Position numbers and translations under genes: made by a program. A stretch of 64,000 bases of DNA, from positions 186,001-250,000 of the forward strand of contig CAZNSX010000004.1 of assembly GCA_964575845.1 (NCBI GenBank), given 5' to 3'. The stretch comes from CAZNSX01 sp964575845. GTDB lineage: Bacteria; UBA8248; CAZNSX01. Below, one piece after another: positions 40,826 through 49,057 of this stretch (positions within the stretch are counted from its first letter, which is position 1; every line of letters begins with the position of its first letter). Under the pieces are notes generated by a model. That model was not told the DNA's origin, ran no database searches, and saw only the letters and a program-made list of their open reading frames with translations.

Positions 40826-41674
40826 TCAGCTAAGGCTTATCTCGAGGAAAAGGTCGCCCGGGACGTCTTTCTTATTTCCCAGGCCTTTGCCGCCCAGCCG
40901 GAGGCGGGTGCCCGGCTTCACGCCGGGGGGGATGTTCACGCGAAGCCTCTTGGTCCGGCCGTCTGCCTCGTAGAGGATCTCCTTTGCCACCCCGGATGAG
41001 GCTTCCTCAGGGCTCAGGGGTAGCTTGAAGAGGATGTCATTCTCCCCCAGCTCAAGCCCCCTCTCCCCCCTCCGGCTCTCTTGTCGGCCCTTGCCCAGAA
41101 GGCCTGAGGCGCCGCCTCTAAGCCGCTCCCAGAACCCCGGCCCGACCCGCTCCCTCTCGCGCCTGGGGGCTTCCCTCTCGAGGACCTGCTGGCCGAAGGC
41201 CCCTCCAAGGAGTGAGCGCATGAGCCGGAACATGAGAAAGGGAGGGAAAAACCCCCTCATCATGAAGCCGGCGCAGAAAAACCCCGGCCCGAAGAAATGC
41301 ATCCGCCTCATGAAGGGCTCATCAAACTTGAGGCCCATGCGGCCGAGGTCGCGGAAGACCTGAGAGAATGCGGGGTTTGTGAAAAGGTCGCGGAAGATGT
41401 CCTCCTGGCTGTAGCCGAAGTCCTCGGTCCTGAAGGGTCGGCCGCTGCCCGCAGCCCTCAGGGAATCGTAGCGGGCCCTCTTCTTGGGGTCTATGAGCAC
41501 GCCGTACGCCTCGGAGACCTCCTTGAACCGCTCCTCGGCACGGCTGTCTCCTGCGTTCCGGTCGGGATGATGCTGGAGGGCCAGGCGTCTAAAGGACTTT
41601 TTGATATCCCCCTCGCTCGCCCCGGGCTCAACTCCCAGAACCTCATAATAATCCCTGGTGACACGCCCCCTCAT
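40826..41674 (-). CDS. DnaJ-like protein with J domain and C-terminal substrate domain, no zinc finger
   Basis: 282 residues. The J domain is at 6-72 (DYYEVLGVEPGASEGDIKKSFRRLA, HHPDRNAGD with the HPD triplet, ARYDSLRAAG). A Phe/Met/Gly-rich middle follows (FFGPGFFCAGFMMRGFFPP) and then a CTD-like ending, LRVNIPPGVKPGTRLRLGGKG, GDLFLEISL. The four CxxCxGxG zinc repeats of DnaJ are absent, so it resembles CbpA-type or diverged co-chaperones. It would stimulate DnaK ATPase. Start ATG 41674. It is convergent with hsp20. Confidence 0.87.
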   Translation of the reverse strand: MRGRVTRDYYEVLGVEPGASEGDIKKSFRRLALQHHPDRNAGDSRAEERFKEVSEAYGVLIDPKKRARYDSLRAAGSGRPFRTEDFGYSQEDIFRDLFTNPAFSQVFRDLGRMGLKFDEPFMRRMHFFGPGFFCAGFMMRGFFPPFLMFRLMRSLLGGAFGQQVLEREAPRRERERVGPGFWERLRGGASGLLGKGRQESRRGERGLELGENDILFKLPLSPEEASSGVAKEILYEADGRTKRLRVNIPPGVKPGTRLRLGGKGLGNKKDVPGDLFLEISLS

Positions 41675-41801
41675 CGGCCATCTCTCATCAAAAGAATCTT
41701 TTCCATTGCGGCCCCAGATGCCCTATCTTAACATAAATTCAGGGGCTTAGGAAACAAGCCGGGGGTTCTTCTTTTCCCGTAGAATCAGGGAGGATTGAGT
41801 C

Positions 41802-42041
41802 ATGCGCGTGGCCTATATCCAGATCAAGGTCGAGCCGGGGCAGGTGGAAAAGGTGGCAAGCGACCTCATCGAGATAGAGTCGGTTACAGAGGTCTATTCC
41901 ATCTCGGGTGAGTATGACATCCTCGCCAAGGTCATCATGGATAGCCTGGACGATGCCTCTGAGATAATCCCCAACGTGGTCCACAAAATAAAGGGCCTCC
42001 GGGAGACCAACACTCTCTTCACCTTCAGCGCCTTTAAGTAG
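41802..42041 (+). CDS. stand-alone Lrp/AsnC ligand-binding (RAM) domain protein
   Basis: 79 residues: VAYIQIKVEPGQVEKVASDLIEIESVTEVYSISGEYDILAKVI, the effector-binding domain of Lrp/AsnC regulators without a DNA-binding helix-turn-helix. Such SraA-like proteins are thought to form amino-acid-sensing oligomers. ATG 41802 has AGGGAGGATT upstream. A GC-rich hairpin (GCCCTCC...GGAGGGGGC, about 42050-42070) follows the stop. Confidence 0.88.
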   Translation: MRVAYIQIKVEPGQVEKVASDLIEIESVTEVYSISGEYDILAKVIMDSLDDASEIIPNVVHKIKGLRETNTLFTFSAFK

Positions 42042-42229
42042 GGGCCGGGCCCTCCCGCGAGGAGGGGGCGCTCGATGAGGCGAGACGAACTGCTTTGACT
42101 TTTGACCATAGCAAACATATCAAATATACTAATTACACGCGTGATTTTTTTGTCCAGAACTGAAAGGAGGAGCCCCTCCCTGCAGGGGGGTGGATTCTCA
42201 GAAGCGATTTCGGAGAGGGAAAAACCCTT

Positions 42230-42793
42230 ATGGCGCCCGCTGATATCACAAGAAAGCTGCAAGAGCTTGCTCATGAAAAAGGAGCAAGTTTAACCAGAGT
42301 TATCTCCGCAGAAAATATCTTTGTCGAAGACTGGGTGAGGCAGAAGTGTGAGTTCGGCTGTCGCAGGTATGCGACAAACTTCACCTGCCCTCCATATTCA
42401 CCCACGCCCGAAGAGACAAGAAGGAGGCTGAAGGACTATAAGCTCGCCCTCTTGGTCGAATTTCCAGGCCGGACGGAAATTGAAGAACTGCAAAAGATGA
42501 ACGAGCTGATGTGCGAACTCGAAAGAGAAGCCTTTCTGGGCGGTCTCTATAAGGCTTTTGCCTATGGGGCTACAGTTTGCAGAATCTGCGGGGATGTTTG
42601 CCCGGCCGGGGAATTCAGCAATCCGGGCAAGAGCAGCAAAAAGGAATGTGTGGACCAGCGAAGAATAAGGCCGCCAATGGAATCTGTAGGAATAGACGTC
42701 TATCAGACCGCGAGAAAGGCCGGCCTTGAGATTCATGTCATTCAAGACGAAGGCGAACCTTTCAAGCGGTTCGGGCTTCTGCTGCTTGAATGA
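42230..42793 (+). CDS. DUF2284 family predicted metal-binding protein
   Basis: 187 residues with the DUF2284 cysteine pattern: CEFGCRRYATNFTCPPYSPTPEE near residue 38 and CRICGDVCPAGEF near residue 121, the latter close to a metal or Fe-S site. The function is unknown. ATG 42230 has GAGAGGG about ten bases away. It begins the accessory stretch of mixed composition running to 47.5 kb. Confidence 0.82.
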   Translation: MAPADITRKLQELAHEKGASLTRVISAENIFVEDWVRQKCEFGCRRYATNFTCPPYSPTPEETRRRLKDYKLALLVEFPGRTEIEELQKMNELMCELEREAFLGGLYKAFAYGATVCRICGDVCPAGEFSNPGKSSKKECVDQRRIRPPMESVGIDVYQTARKAGLEIHVIQDEGEPFKRFGLLLLE

Positions 42794-42834
42794 GGGGGGC
42801 GAGTGCAAAGCCCTGTCCCGTACGGAGGTGTTCT

Positions 42835-43092
42835 ATGTCTGAGATTTGCTTAAGACTACACGTGCAGACCATTGAGGAAGGTGGTTATGTTGCAACAAGC
42901 TCAGACCTTCCCGGACTTGTCGCCCAGGGTAGGACGCTGGCGGAGACAATAGAAATAGCCCAGGATGTGGCAAGGAAACTGATTGAATCATACGAGGAGC
43001 ATGGCGACCCCTTGCCGCCGGGTATCAAGAAAGCCGACAGGGAGATCGACATCGATATTGCTGTCGGGGCCGCTTGCGGGCTTCAAATATAA
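42835..43092 (+). CDS. HicB-like antitoxin-family protein (no HicA seen)
   Basis: 85 residues with the HicB partial RNase-H fold: LHVQTIEEGGYVATSSDLPGLVAQGRTLAETIEIAQDV, ending in PLPPGI. No C-terminal DNA-binding domain is visible. HicB normally neutralises the mRNA-cleaving toxin HicA, but no HicA gene lies on either side. ATG 42835 has GGAGGTG at good spacing; the frame extends upstream to 42790 without support. It may be an orphan or have a different partner. Confidence 0.8.
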   Translation: MSEICLRLHVQTIEEGGYVATSSDLPGLVAQGRTLAETIEIAQDVARKLIESYEEHGDPLPPGIKKADREIDIDIAVGAACGLQI

Positions 43093-43133
43093 AGAATTCC
43101 TGAAGCTTTGAGGATAGCAGAGAGGAAATTTTG

Positions 43134-43904
43134 ATGAGCCTGACCTCCTGTAGTCCTTTCAATTGCGAAACCTATATAGAGGTAATTGAAGATTTCATTG
43201 CTTTTACGGTTCAATATGTCCAAGAAAGTGAAATAAAAGGTCATACTGGTTGGGCCCAGCAACTTGGATCATATAAATGGACATCTGGTAATTTCCAGGA
43301 GGGAGTCAATTTGCGACTTGATTTTTATCGAAGGCTTAGGGATGCCCTCCGATCGCAGCGTACAGTCGATTTGCAGCATATAGTCGACGAAATTATGCAA
43401 TGGGGCGGGATGAAACCATATAAAGTAACAGCAGAACTTTTGGAATCATTCAGGATACTAGACTCTTTGAATATGGGAAATCAAACTGATTGGCAAAAAC
43501 TTATAGGGAAAAGAATTGCAGCAACCTCTAAAATTTATGCCATGTACGACCTAAACTATTGGACTATTTATGATGCCCGCGTTGCAAAAGGAATTCAATA
43601 TCTTGTATCTAATTATCTTAAAATAAATCCTGATAACGATATCGATGATGGCTATTTGAGATTTCAAATGCCCCCAGCTCGCAATAGGAAACCGATCAAG
43701 GGCTTTGAAGGGCTTATTCCTTGCGAACATAGTAAACAAGCCATACTTGGGTTTTTATATGCGAGCTGGCTTCTTAGAGCTATTGCTCGCAGGCTCTGTG
43801 ATAAACATACCCGGCTGCCTGCTCCTTTGCAGGATGAAGAATGGCAGGTCTATCATGTCGAGATGATATTTTTCATGATAGGCCTTGTTCCGGAGCAGGC
43901 GTGA
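43134..43904 (+). CDS. hypothetical protein
   Basis: 256 residues, AT-richer coding than its neighbours. No family is recognised. It starts MSLTSCSPFNCETYIEVIEDF; a mid-protein segment KRIAATSKIYAMYDLNYWTIYDARVAKGIQYL has conserved-looking aromatics and basic residues, followed by KPIKGFEGLIPCEHSKQAILGFLYASWLLRAI. It looks soluble and mostly helical, with no signal peptide. ATG 43134 has GAGAGG upstream. Its place between an orphan antitoxin and a membrane protein in a gene-mixed region hints at an accessory or defence role only by position. Confidence 0.65.
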   Translation: MSLTSCSPFNCETYIEVIEDFIAFTVQYVQESEIKGHTGWAQQLGSYKWTSGNFQEGVNLRLDFYRRLRDALRSQRTVDLQHIVDEIMQWGGMKPYKVTAELLESFRILDSLNMGNQTDWQKLIGKRIAATSKIYAMYDLNYWTIYDARVAKGIQYLVSNYLKINPDNDIDDGYLRFQMPPARNRKPIKGFEGLIPCEHSKQAILGFLYASWLLRAIARRLCDKHTRLPAPLQDEEWQVYHVEMIFFMIGLVPEQA

Positions 43905-43943
43905 CCTAGCAGGCTGAAACCGCAACAAAACTAAGGAGGCATT

Positions 43944-44477
43944 ATGGCTGATTTCAAGGACCGCATCGTTCGCGCCGCCAAGCTGGATGTAACCCTCTAT
44001 GAAGAGGTCGAGGCCGACAAGGGGGCGCTCCGTCAGGCCATGGGGGTCGTCGTCATTTCAAGCGTAGCGGCCGGGCTCGGGGCCATCGGGAGGGCGGGGG
44101 TCGGCGGGCTCTTGGGGGGGACGGTCATGGCCCTCGTCGGGTGGTATGTCTGGGCCTACCTCACTTACTTCATCGGCACGAGACTCCTCCCCGAGCCGCA
44201 GACCGAAGCAGACCACGGCCAGCTCCTCAGGACGATCGGCTTCTCGAGCTCCCCCGGCATAATCCGAATACTGGGCATCATCCGGCCTCTGGCGGGAATT
44301 GTTTACGTTGTCGCCTCGGTCTGGATGCTCATCGCCATGGTCATCGCCGTCAGACAGGCCCTCGATTATAAGAGCACCCTCCGCGCCGTGGGCGTCTGCG
44401 TCATAAGCTGGGTAATCCAGATCATATTCCTCATGCTGCTCTTCTCCATCTTCGGCGTTTTCCGCGTGGGGGGGTGA
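43944..44477 (+). CDS. YIP1-family membrane protein
   Basis: 177 residues with about five hydrophobic helices (MGVVVISSVAAGLGAI, VMALVGWYVWAYLTYFIG, GIVYVVASVWMLIAMVIAV and VCVISWVIQIIFLMLLFSIFG). The start ADFKDRIVRAAKLDVTLYEEVEAD, with the LLRTIGFSSSPGIIRILGII segment, is the YIP1/DUF1282 pattern. The function in bacteria is unknown. It is GC-rich, like the chromosome and unlike the genes on either side. ATG 43944 has AAGGAGG. The first REPIN-type repeat follows 45 bases after its stop. Confidence 0.82.
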   Translation: MADFKDRIVRAAKLDVTLYEEVEADKGALRQAMGVVVISSVAAGLGAIGRAGVGGLLGGTVMALVGWYVWAYLTYFIGTRLLPEPQTEADHGQLLRTIGFSSSPGIIRILGIIRPLAGIVYVVASVWMLIAMVIAVRQALDYKSTLRAVGVCVISWVIQIIFLMLLFSIFGVFRVGG

Positions 44478-44522
44478 GGGTCTTGGCGGTGTGGGTCGCA
44501 GTTTTGATGGGAAGGGAGCCGG

Positions 44523-44584
44523 GTAGGGTCAGGCCGCGCCTGACCTTTATGAGAACGGGGCCTCACGGTGCAGCCGTGACCTAC
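44523..44584 (+). repeat. REPIN-type repeat, copy 1
   Basis: 62 bp from GTAG to CTAC. First hairpin GGTCAGGC/GCCTGACC, linker TTTATGAGAACGGGGC, second hairpin TCACGG/CCGTGA reading out to CTAC. The two ends are REP units (GTAG plus palindrome) in opposite orientation. Outer bases GGGTAGG and CCTACCC also pair. Confidence 0.85.
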
Positions 44585-44616
44585 CCCGCTTGGGCTAACC
44601 AAGGGAGGAGGATGAC

Positions 44617-44841
44617 ATGCGCGAAGGGGGTCCGACTATGGGCTATTCGGACCGCATAGAGGTCAATCCCAGGGTCATGATGGGAAAGCCTGTAATCCGT
44701 GGTACCAGGATACCGGTTGAGCTCATCCTGCGAAAGCTGAGCGAGGGGGCGACGGAGGCGGATATTCTGGATGCTTACCCTCGCCTCACGCGCCAGGACA
44801 TTCAGGCTGCGCTGGCTTATGCCGCCGATGATGTCGGATAG
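44617..44841 (+). CDS. DUF433 antitoxin-family protein (no toxin seen)
   Basis: 74 residues of DUF433: RIEVNPRVMMGKPVIRGTRIPVELILRKLSEGATEADILDAYP, then LTRQDIQAALAYAAD, a small winged-helix domain often paired with a DUF5615 PIN-like toxin. No such toxin gene follows. ATG 44617 has GGAGGAGGA upstream; ATG 44638 is the other possible start. It is bounded by REPIN copies on both sides. Confidence 0.85.
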   Translation: MREGGPTMGYSDRIEVNPRVMMGKPVIRGTRIPVELILRKLSEGATEADILDAYPRLTRQDIQAALAYAADDVG

Positions 44842-44869
44842 GGCCGCTAATTTGGCCGAAGCCAGCCGG

Positions 44870-44931
44870 GTAGGGCGAGGCCGCGCCTGAATTTTATGAG
44901 AACGGCGCGTCATGGTGGGAGCGCGAGCTAC
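44870..44931 (+). repeat. REPIN-type repeat, copy 2 (diverged)
   Basis: 62 bp from GTAG to CTAC. The first stem GGC/GCC is shortened and the second is degraded (GTCATGG...GCGCGAG), but the linker TTTATGAGAACGG is kept. It lies immediately upstream of the SH3 protein gene. Confidence 0.75.
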
Positions 44932-44970
44932 ATCGCTCATGTAATCCCTTTTCTTGAGGAGGGGCCAAAA

Positions 44971-45531
44971 GTGGGATGGCTTAAATTATTTTTCTTCTAT
45001 ACATTTTTCCTTTTCATAATAAATCCAATGGCTTTTTCCGAAGAAAAAATTCCCTCGGATGTTTTGAAGGAACTTTCCAGGGACCTAGCCGAAATAAATA
45101 AGCTCATCCTGGAGCGTCAGGCTACAACTCAGGCAAGAGAAGGTTTAGTAGGCTATTATACAAAAATCCGTGTAACTAAAGATACGGCCTACGCTTACGC
45201 GGGAGCGTCTTGGGAAGCTGGAAAGATTGCTCAATTCGCTGCAGGCAAGGTGTTACCTGTAATTGATAAAGCCGGGCCTTGGTATGCCGTGGATCTTGGG
45301 GAAGAAAAAACGGGATGGGTCAATGCAACCCAAGTGGTTCCCACTGGTATCGGCCCTAAGCCCTTCTTTGCTGCTGCCGATGACTTGTCAACGCGAATTT
45401 ATACTTTGCTTACAAATAAATTGGCGGAACTCAAAGAAAAATATGAAAAGAATCTTTACATCAAGGTTAAGGGGTTTTCAGTGTCCCTTGGAATGCCTAT
45501 GTCAGTAACAATTGACTTCGAATTTAGATAG
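44971..45531 (+). CDS. exported SH3-domain protein, function unknown
   Basis: 186 residues. GTG 44971 has GAGGAGGGG seven bases upstream and begins a signal peptide (WLKLFFFYTFFLFIINPMAF, cut near FSEE). The middle, TKIRVTKDTAYAYAGASWEAGKIAQFAAGKVLPVIDKAGPWYAVDLGEEKTGWVNATQV, is a bacterial SH3 (SH3b/YgiM-like) fold. The C-terminus (KNLYIKVKGFSVSLGMPMSVTIDFEF) looks like beta structure. An envelope location is likely. The frame runs back into REPIN copy 2, but nothing supports translation from there. Confidence 0.72.
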   Translation: MGWLKLFFFYTFFLFIINPMAFSEEKIPSDVLKELSRDLAEINKLILERQATTQAREGLVGYYTKIRVTKDTAYAYAGASWEAGKIAQFAAGKVLPVIDKAGPWYAVDLGEEKTGWVNATQVVPTGIGPKPFFAAADDLSTRIYTLLTNKLAELKEKYEKNLYIKVKGFSVSLGMPMSVTIDFEFR

Positions 45532-45590
45532 CCCTATGAAAGGGCGCGTCCTTGACAAAATTCCATCTTCCCACTCTGCCCTGAAGCCGA

Positions 45591-45652
45591 GTAGGGTCAG
45601 GCTGCGCCTGACCTTTATGAGAGCGGGGAGTCACGGTGCGGCTGTGAGCTAC
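45591..45652 (+). repeat. REPIN-type repeat, copy 3
   Basis: 62 bp from GTAG to CTAC: GGTCAGGC/GCCTGACC hairpin, linker TTTATGAGAGCGGGGA, then GTCACGG...CTGTGAG. It lies between the SH3 gene and the next hypothetical gene, 60 bases after the former's stop. Confidence 0.8.
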
Positions 45653-45684
45653 ACTGGGTAAATAGTGATATAAGGCACATAGGG

Positions 45685-46530
45685 ATGGGCAACGCGAGTC
45701 AGTTCGACGGTTGGTTGCGTGAATTCGTAGCAAAAGCTGATCACCCGTGGGTTCAGAATTCAGAAGAGATGATCAAGTATCTTATCGAGTTTGATAAAGA
45801 ATTACCTTCGGAATATGGATGGCGGGTTACTTCTCGCGAAGCCTTTAGGGAGCAAATTGTTAGGACGAGTTCGGCTGAGGACGCCAATCGCTGCTATTGG
45901 CAAGACATGGCTCGGCAAATAGAGGCTTATGGGGTTATGCTGATCTGGCGTTCAACTGAATTAGTGAGGCCAACTGTAGAATTGCTAAACGCGAAAGAAA
46001 TTATCGCTCCCGCCGTATTAAGCCGTTCATTGCTTGAACTTGGGTCGAGCGCCCTGATAAACAGCAACACAATAAACCAAACCATAAAGGAGGTGTTAGC
46101 AGAAGCAGAGAAGGAAGTCGTTGTTCTGTGTGAAGAATTAGAAAATATTCTACTTCGTATTATCCATGGCACTCGACTTGGAGAGCCTGCAGATCACCTA
46201 AAACAAACAAATGCGTTGACCTATATACAGAAAATGGCGAAAAAACGCGATCAAGGAGAACTATTGAATATTTACCAGAATCTTTGCGAGGTTACCCATC
46301 CAAATGTGCTAGGGAACGCGCGCTTCTGGGCGTCCATAATATCTAGGAATGAAGATGGCAGCGAAACTGTGAAGATGGAGCGTCATGGGGAGTCCGTAAC
46401 GACTGGTAGTATTAGAAAAAAGATTTTGTGGGCGCTTGGTTGGTCAGGGGTGTCTATTACCAATTCATTTCGAATATGTCGTGATTCTGTGCAAATGATT
46501 ATGGAACGTTGGCCAAGGGAAGGGGGGTAG
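45685..46530 (+). CDS. hypothetical protein (DUF5677-like)
   Basis: 281 residues, soluble and helical. The segment PAVLSRSLLELGSSALINSN and, further on, YQNLCEVTHPNVLGNARFWASI resemble the RSLLE and histidine-containing patterns of DUF5677 proteins, which I call only tentatively. ATG 45685 has a weak AAGG site. The TAG stop at 46528-46530 is supplied by the GTAG end of REPIN copy 4, so the repeat probably inserted into the end of the gene and reset the C-terminus. Confidence 0.6.
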   Translation: MGNASQFDGWLREFVAKADHPWVQNSEEMIKYLIEFDKELPSEYGWRVTSREAFREQIVRTSSAEDANRCYWQDMARQIEAYGVMLIWRSTELVRPTVELLNAKEIIAPAVLSRSLLELGSSALINSNTINQTIKEVLAEAEKEVVVLCEELENILLRIIHGTRLGEPADHLKQTNALTYIQKMAKKRDQGELLNIYQNLCEVTHPNVLGNARFWASIISRNEDGSETVKMERHGESVTTGSIRKKILWALGWSGVSITNSFRICRDSVQMIMERWPREGG

Positions 46531-46588
46531 TGTCAGGCTGCGCCTGGCATTTATGAGAACGGGGCGTCACGGCGCAGCCGTGACCTAC
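46527..46588 (+). repeat. REPIN-type repeat, copy 4, providing a stop codon
   Basis: 62 bp from GTAG to CTAC: GTCAGGC/GCCTGGC, linker TTTATGAGAACGGGGC, then GTCACGG/CCGTGAC. The bases TAG inside its initial GTAG end the preceding gene in frame. Confidence 0.85.
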
Positions 46589-46627
46589 CCCGGCTTAAAG
46601 TCAATAAGCCGAGGATAGGCTATTTCG

Positions 46628-47509
46628 ATGAACAAAGCATATTTTAGTGATCGAGAGCTAGGTCCCAGGCCGCGAATTAAGGAAGAAATTGATCAACGCG
46701 CCTGGGGTGGAATAATTGCAGCCATAGGGTCTCGCATCGCGGATGGCTCTTTCGGCTATCATTACCCAGCGGAGTGTCCGGACGGGAAGGGGCCGTTCGG
46801 ATGCGACGGGTACCAATTTTATTTGGCGCTGACGGCGGAGATTAATGATATCTCATGGCCACTTAACTCAGCTCAGGTGCCACCTACACTTGCAATACTT
46901 GATCTTCTGGAATTCTGCCATCGGGCTGTAGCGAAACCTGTCCAGGGTAGCTACCACCCGTATTATGATCATTACCATCTCGCCTTTAAGCAAGAAGAGG
47001 GTCAAACCTGTTTTCGAGATAATATCAACAGCATTCTTGCTCGCAATGAACTTGCTTACGAACTGACTGCTGACGGGGTTGTCGTTCGTTTGGCACCAGG
47101 GGCGCTCAGAGAAGCTCTTGCATCTGCAATGTTTCGAACAGGCGACGGCGAGCTGGATTCGATGCTTGAAACTGCACGGGTAAAATATCTTGATCCTGCT
47201 CCAGAAGTCCGTCGAGAGTCGTTGGAGAAACTCTGGGATGCTTGGGAGAGGCTGAAGACCGTTGAGCCAGGGAAGGACAAGAGGGAGTCGAGCAAAGCTC
47301 TGTTGGATAGAGCCGCTGGCGAACCGACATTTCGGGAGGCTCTTGAGAGAGAGGCAGAAGAGCTGACACGTATCGGGAATAAGTTTAGAATCCGCCATAG
47401 CGAGACATATCAGGTGCCTTTGAAGCTCAGCGAGCAGGTGGATTACCTCTTTCATCGCATGTTTGCTCTGATTCGACTGCTTCTTCGAACTACAGGTCGG
47501 GGCGGATAG
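46628..47509 (+). CDS. AbiJ-NTD4-like protein, putative abortive-infection/defence factor
   Basis: 293 residues. The N-terminal half begins AYFSDRELGPRPRIKEEIDQRAWGGIIAAI and includes GSFGYHYPAECPDG, LAILDLLEFCHRAVAKP and GSYHPYYDHYHLAF; I recognise this as the AbiJ_NTD4 domain. The C-terminal half has the FRTGDGELDSMLETARVKYL and RIRHSETYQ...DYLFHRMFALIRLLL helices, typical of HEPN-like effector partners. Related proteins are linked to phage exclusion. ATG 46628. It is AT-richer than the MFS gene downstream. Confidence 0.7.
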   Translation: MNKAYFSDRELGPRPRIKEEIDQRAWGGIIAAIGSRIADGSFGYHYPAECPDGKGPFGCDGYQFYLALTAEINDISWPLNSAQVPPTLAILDLLEFCHRAVAKPVQGSYHPYYDHYHLAFKQEEGQTCFRDNINSILARNELAYELTADGVVVRLAPGALREALASAMFRTGDGELDSMLETARVKYLDPAPEVRRESLEKLWDAWERLKTVEPGKDKRESSKALLDRAAGEPTFREALEREAEELTRIGNKFRIRHSETYQVPLKLSEQVDYLFHRMFALIRLLLRTTGRGG

Positions 47510-47779
47510 GTTGATGGTCCCCTACACCAGCCCCATTATCCCCATCCACTCCGCCTTCTTCCTCCTAGACCTTCCATAAAAAATCGGGACGAGAAGGTTT
47601 TCAGGCCCGGCTCTCCCGGATGAGGTGGCGGTTTTGCATAAAATCGGGCTGATTCTGTGCTATATTTTGAGCTTTAGTCCTCTTCCGGGGGGTTGGTTTT
47701 GAAGGGAGGGGCTCCCTTTATATAAGGTCGGGCTCTGGCCCTTTTTCTGTAGATTTCCACCCTGATCGCTGGGGCAGAT

Positions 47780-49057
47780 TTGAACGTCGAGAGCACTCCG
47801 CAGCGGGGCGTCTACTACGGATGGTTCATCCTGGCGGCGTCTTTTTTCATCCTCTTCGTGACCATGACGACCCGCAACTCCTTCGGCCTCTTCTTCAAGC
47901 CCATCCTGGAGGAATTCGGCCTGAGCCGGGCGGCCCTCTCGCTTCCGGTGTCGCTCTCGCTCATCCTCTTCGGGGTGTCCCAGCCCATAGGCGGGCTGCT
48001 TATCCGGCGGTTCGGCTCCCGCGCGGTCATCACCTTCGGCAGCGTCCTCACCGCCGCGGCCGTGCTGGGGATGAGCTGGATAAGCTCCGTCTGGGGGGTC
48101 TACTTCTTCTACGGGCTGCTCCTGGGGCTCGGCGGGATCGGGAACAGCGTCACCGCGTTCACGCCGCTCGTCTCGAACTGGTTCCAGGAGCGCCGGGGCC
48201 TGGCGATGTCCATAGTCACCTCCGGCTTCAGCATCGGCCAGTTCCTGGGCATTCCGCTCGTCGCGCTCCTGCTGGCCGCCGTGGGCTGGCGCTCCGCTTT
48301 CTTGTGGATGGGCCTCGTCTTGTTCGCCGTCATCGTGCCGGTGTCAATGCTCGTCATCCGGAACCAGCCGCGGGAGGTCGGGCCCGCCCGCGGGGAGGGC
48401 AGCACGGCAGGAAGGAGGCCTGGCCGCGTGCGCACCGTGCCCTATGAGCTTCCCTGGGTGCAGTGCCTGCGCAAGGCGCCTTTCTTGCAGCTGGCGTCGA
48501 GCTTCTTCACCTGCGGGTTCACCGTGACCGTCATGTCCGTTCACTGGGTCCCCTTCGCGACCGACGTTGGCTTCTCCCTCACCGTGGCCGCCACCGCCTT
48601 CGCGGTGGGCGGGGGGCTCAACATGGTGGGCACCCTCATCGCGGGGCCCCTCTCGGACAAGTGGGGGCGCAAGGTCCCCCTCGGCTCCGCCTACATGTTC
48701 CGGGGGCTGGGGTTCCTTCTCTTCATCCCCTTCAAGAACGAGGTCACGGCCTGGGCCGTGCCCATGATGATCGGCCTCTCGTGGACCGCCACGGTGCCCC
48801 TCTCCGCAGCCCTCACGGGGGATTTCTTCGGTGTCCGAAACGTGGGCGTCCTCTTCGGCCTCATTTACCTGAGCCATCAACTGGGCGCGGGTCTGGGCGC
48901 CTGGCTGAGCGGCTACATCTTCGACGTGACGGGAAGCTACGACCTCGCCTTCGCCCTGGCGGCATACCTCTGCTTCCAGGCGGGCCTCATCGTCTCCTTC
49001 ATCAAGGAAAAGGAGCTCTTCGCCGCGCCGCCTGCGGCAGGCCCCGCCCCGGCCTAG
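47780..49057 (+). CDS. MFS transporter, OFA-like
   Basis: 425 residues, twelve helices, strongly GC-rich. YYGWFILAASFFILFVTMTTRNSFGLFFKPIL, RRFGSRAVITFGS and SDKWGRKVPLGSAYMFRGLG are family motifs of oxalate/formate or monocarboxylate carriers. The substrate is unknown. TTG 47780 is the only sensible start in front of helix 1. The preceding 270 bases (47510-47779) hold no gene; they contain two close copies of ATAAAATCGGG (one longer) and a GGGAG/CTCCC hairpin near 47704. Confidence 0.85.
   Translation: MNVESTPQRGVYYGWFILAASFFILFVTMTTRNSFGLFFKPILEEFGLSRAALSLPVSLSLILFGVSQPIGGLLIRRFGSRAVITFGSVLTAAAVLGMSWISSVWGVYFFYGLLLGLGGIGNSVTAFTPLVSNWFQERRGLAMSIVTSGFSIGQFLGIPLVALLLAAVGWRSAFLWMGLVLFAVIVPVSMLVIRNQPREVGPARGEGSTAGRRPGRVRTVPYELPWVQCLRKAPFLQLASSFFTCGFTVTVMSVHWVPFATDVGFSLTVAATAFAVGGGLNMVGTLIAGPLSDKWGRKVPLGSAYMFRGLGFLLFIPFKNEVTAWAVPMMIGLSWTATVPLSAALTGDFFGVRNVGVLFGLIYLSHQLGAGLGAWLSGYIFDVTGSYDLAFALAAYLCFQAGLIVSFIKEKELFAAPPAAGPAPA

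Noticed and set aside
44520..46590. Integron attC sites forming a cassette array
   Set aside because: The gene-repeat order fits, but the repeats lack GTTRRRY and RYYYAAC core sites, are all exactly 62 bp with GTAG/CTAC ends, and there is no integrase. REPIN is the better class.
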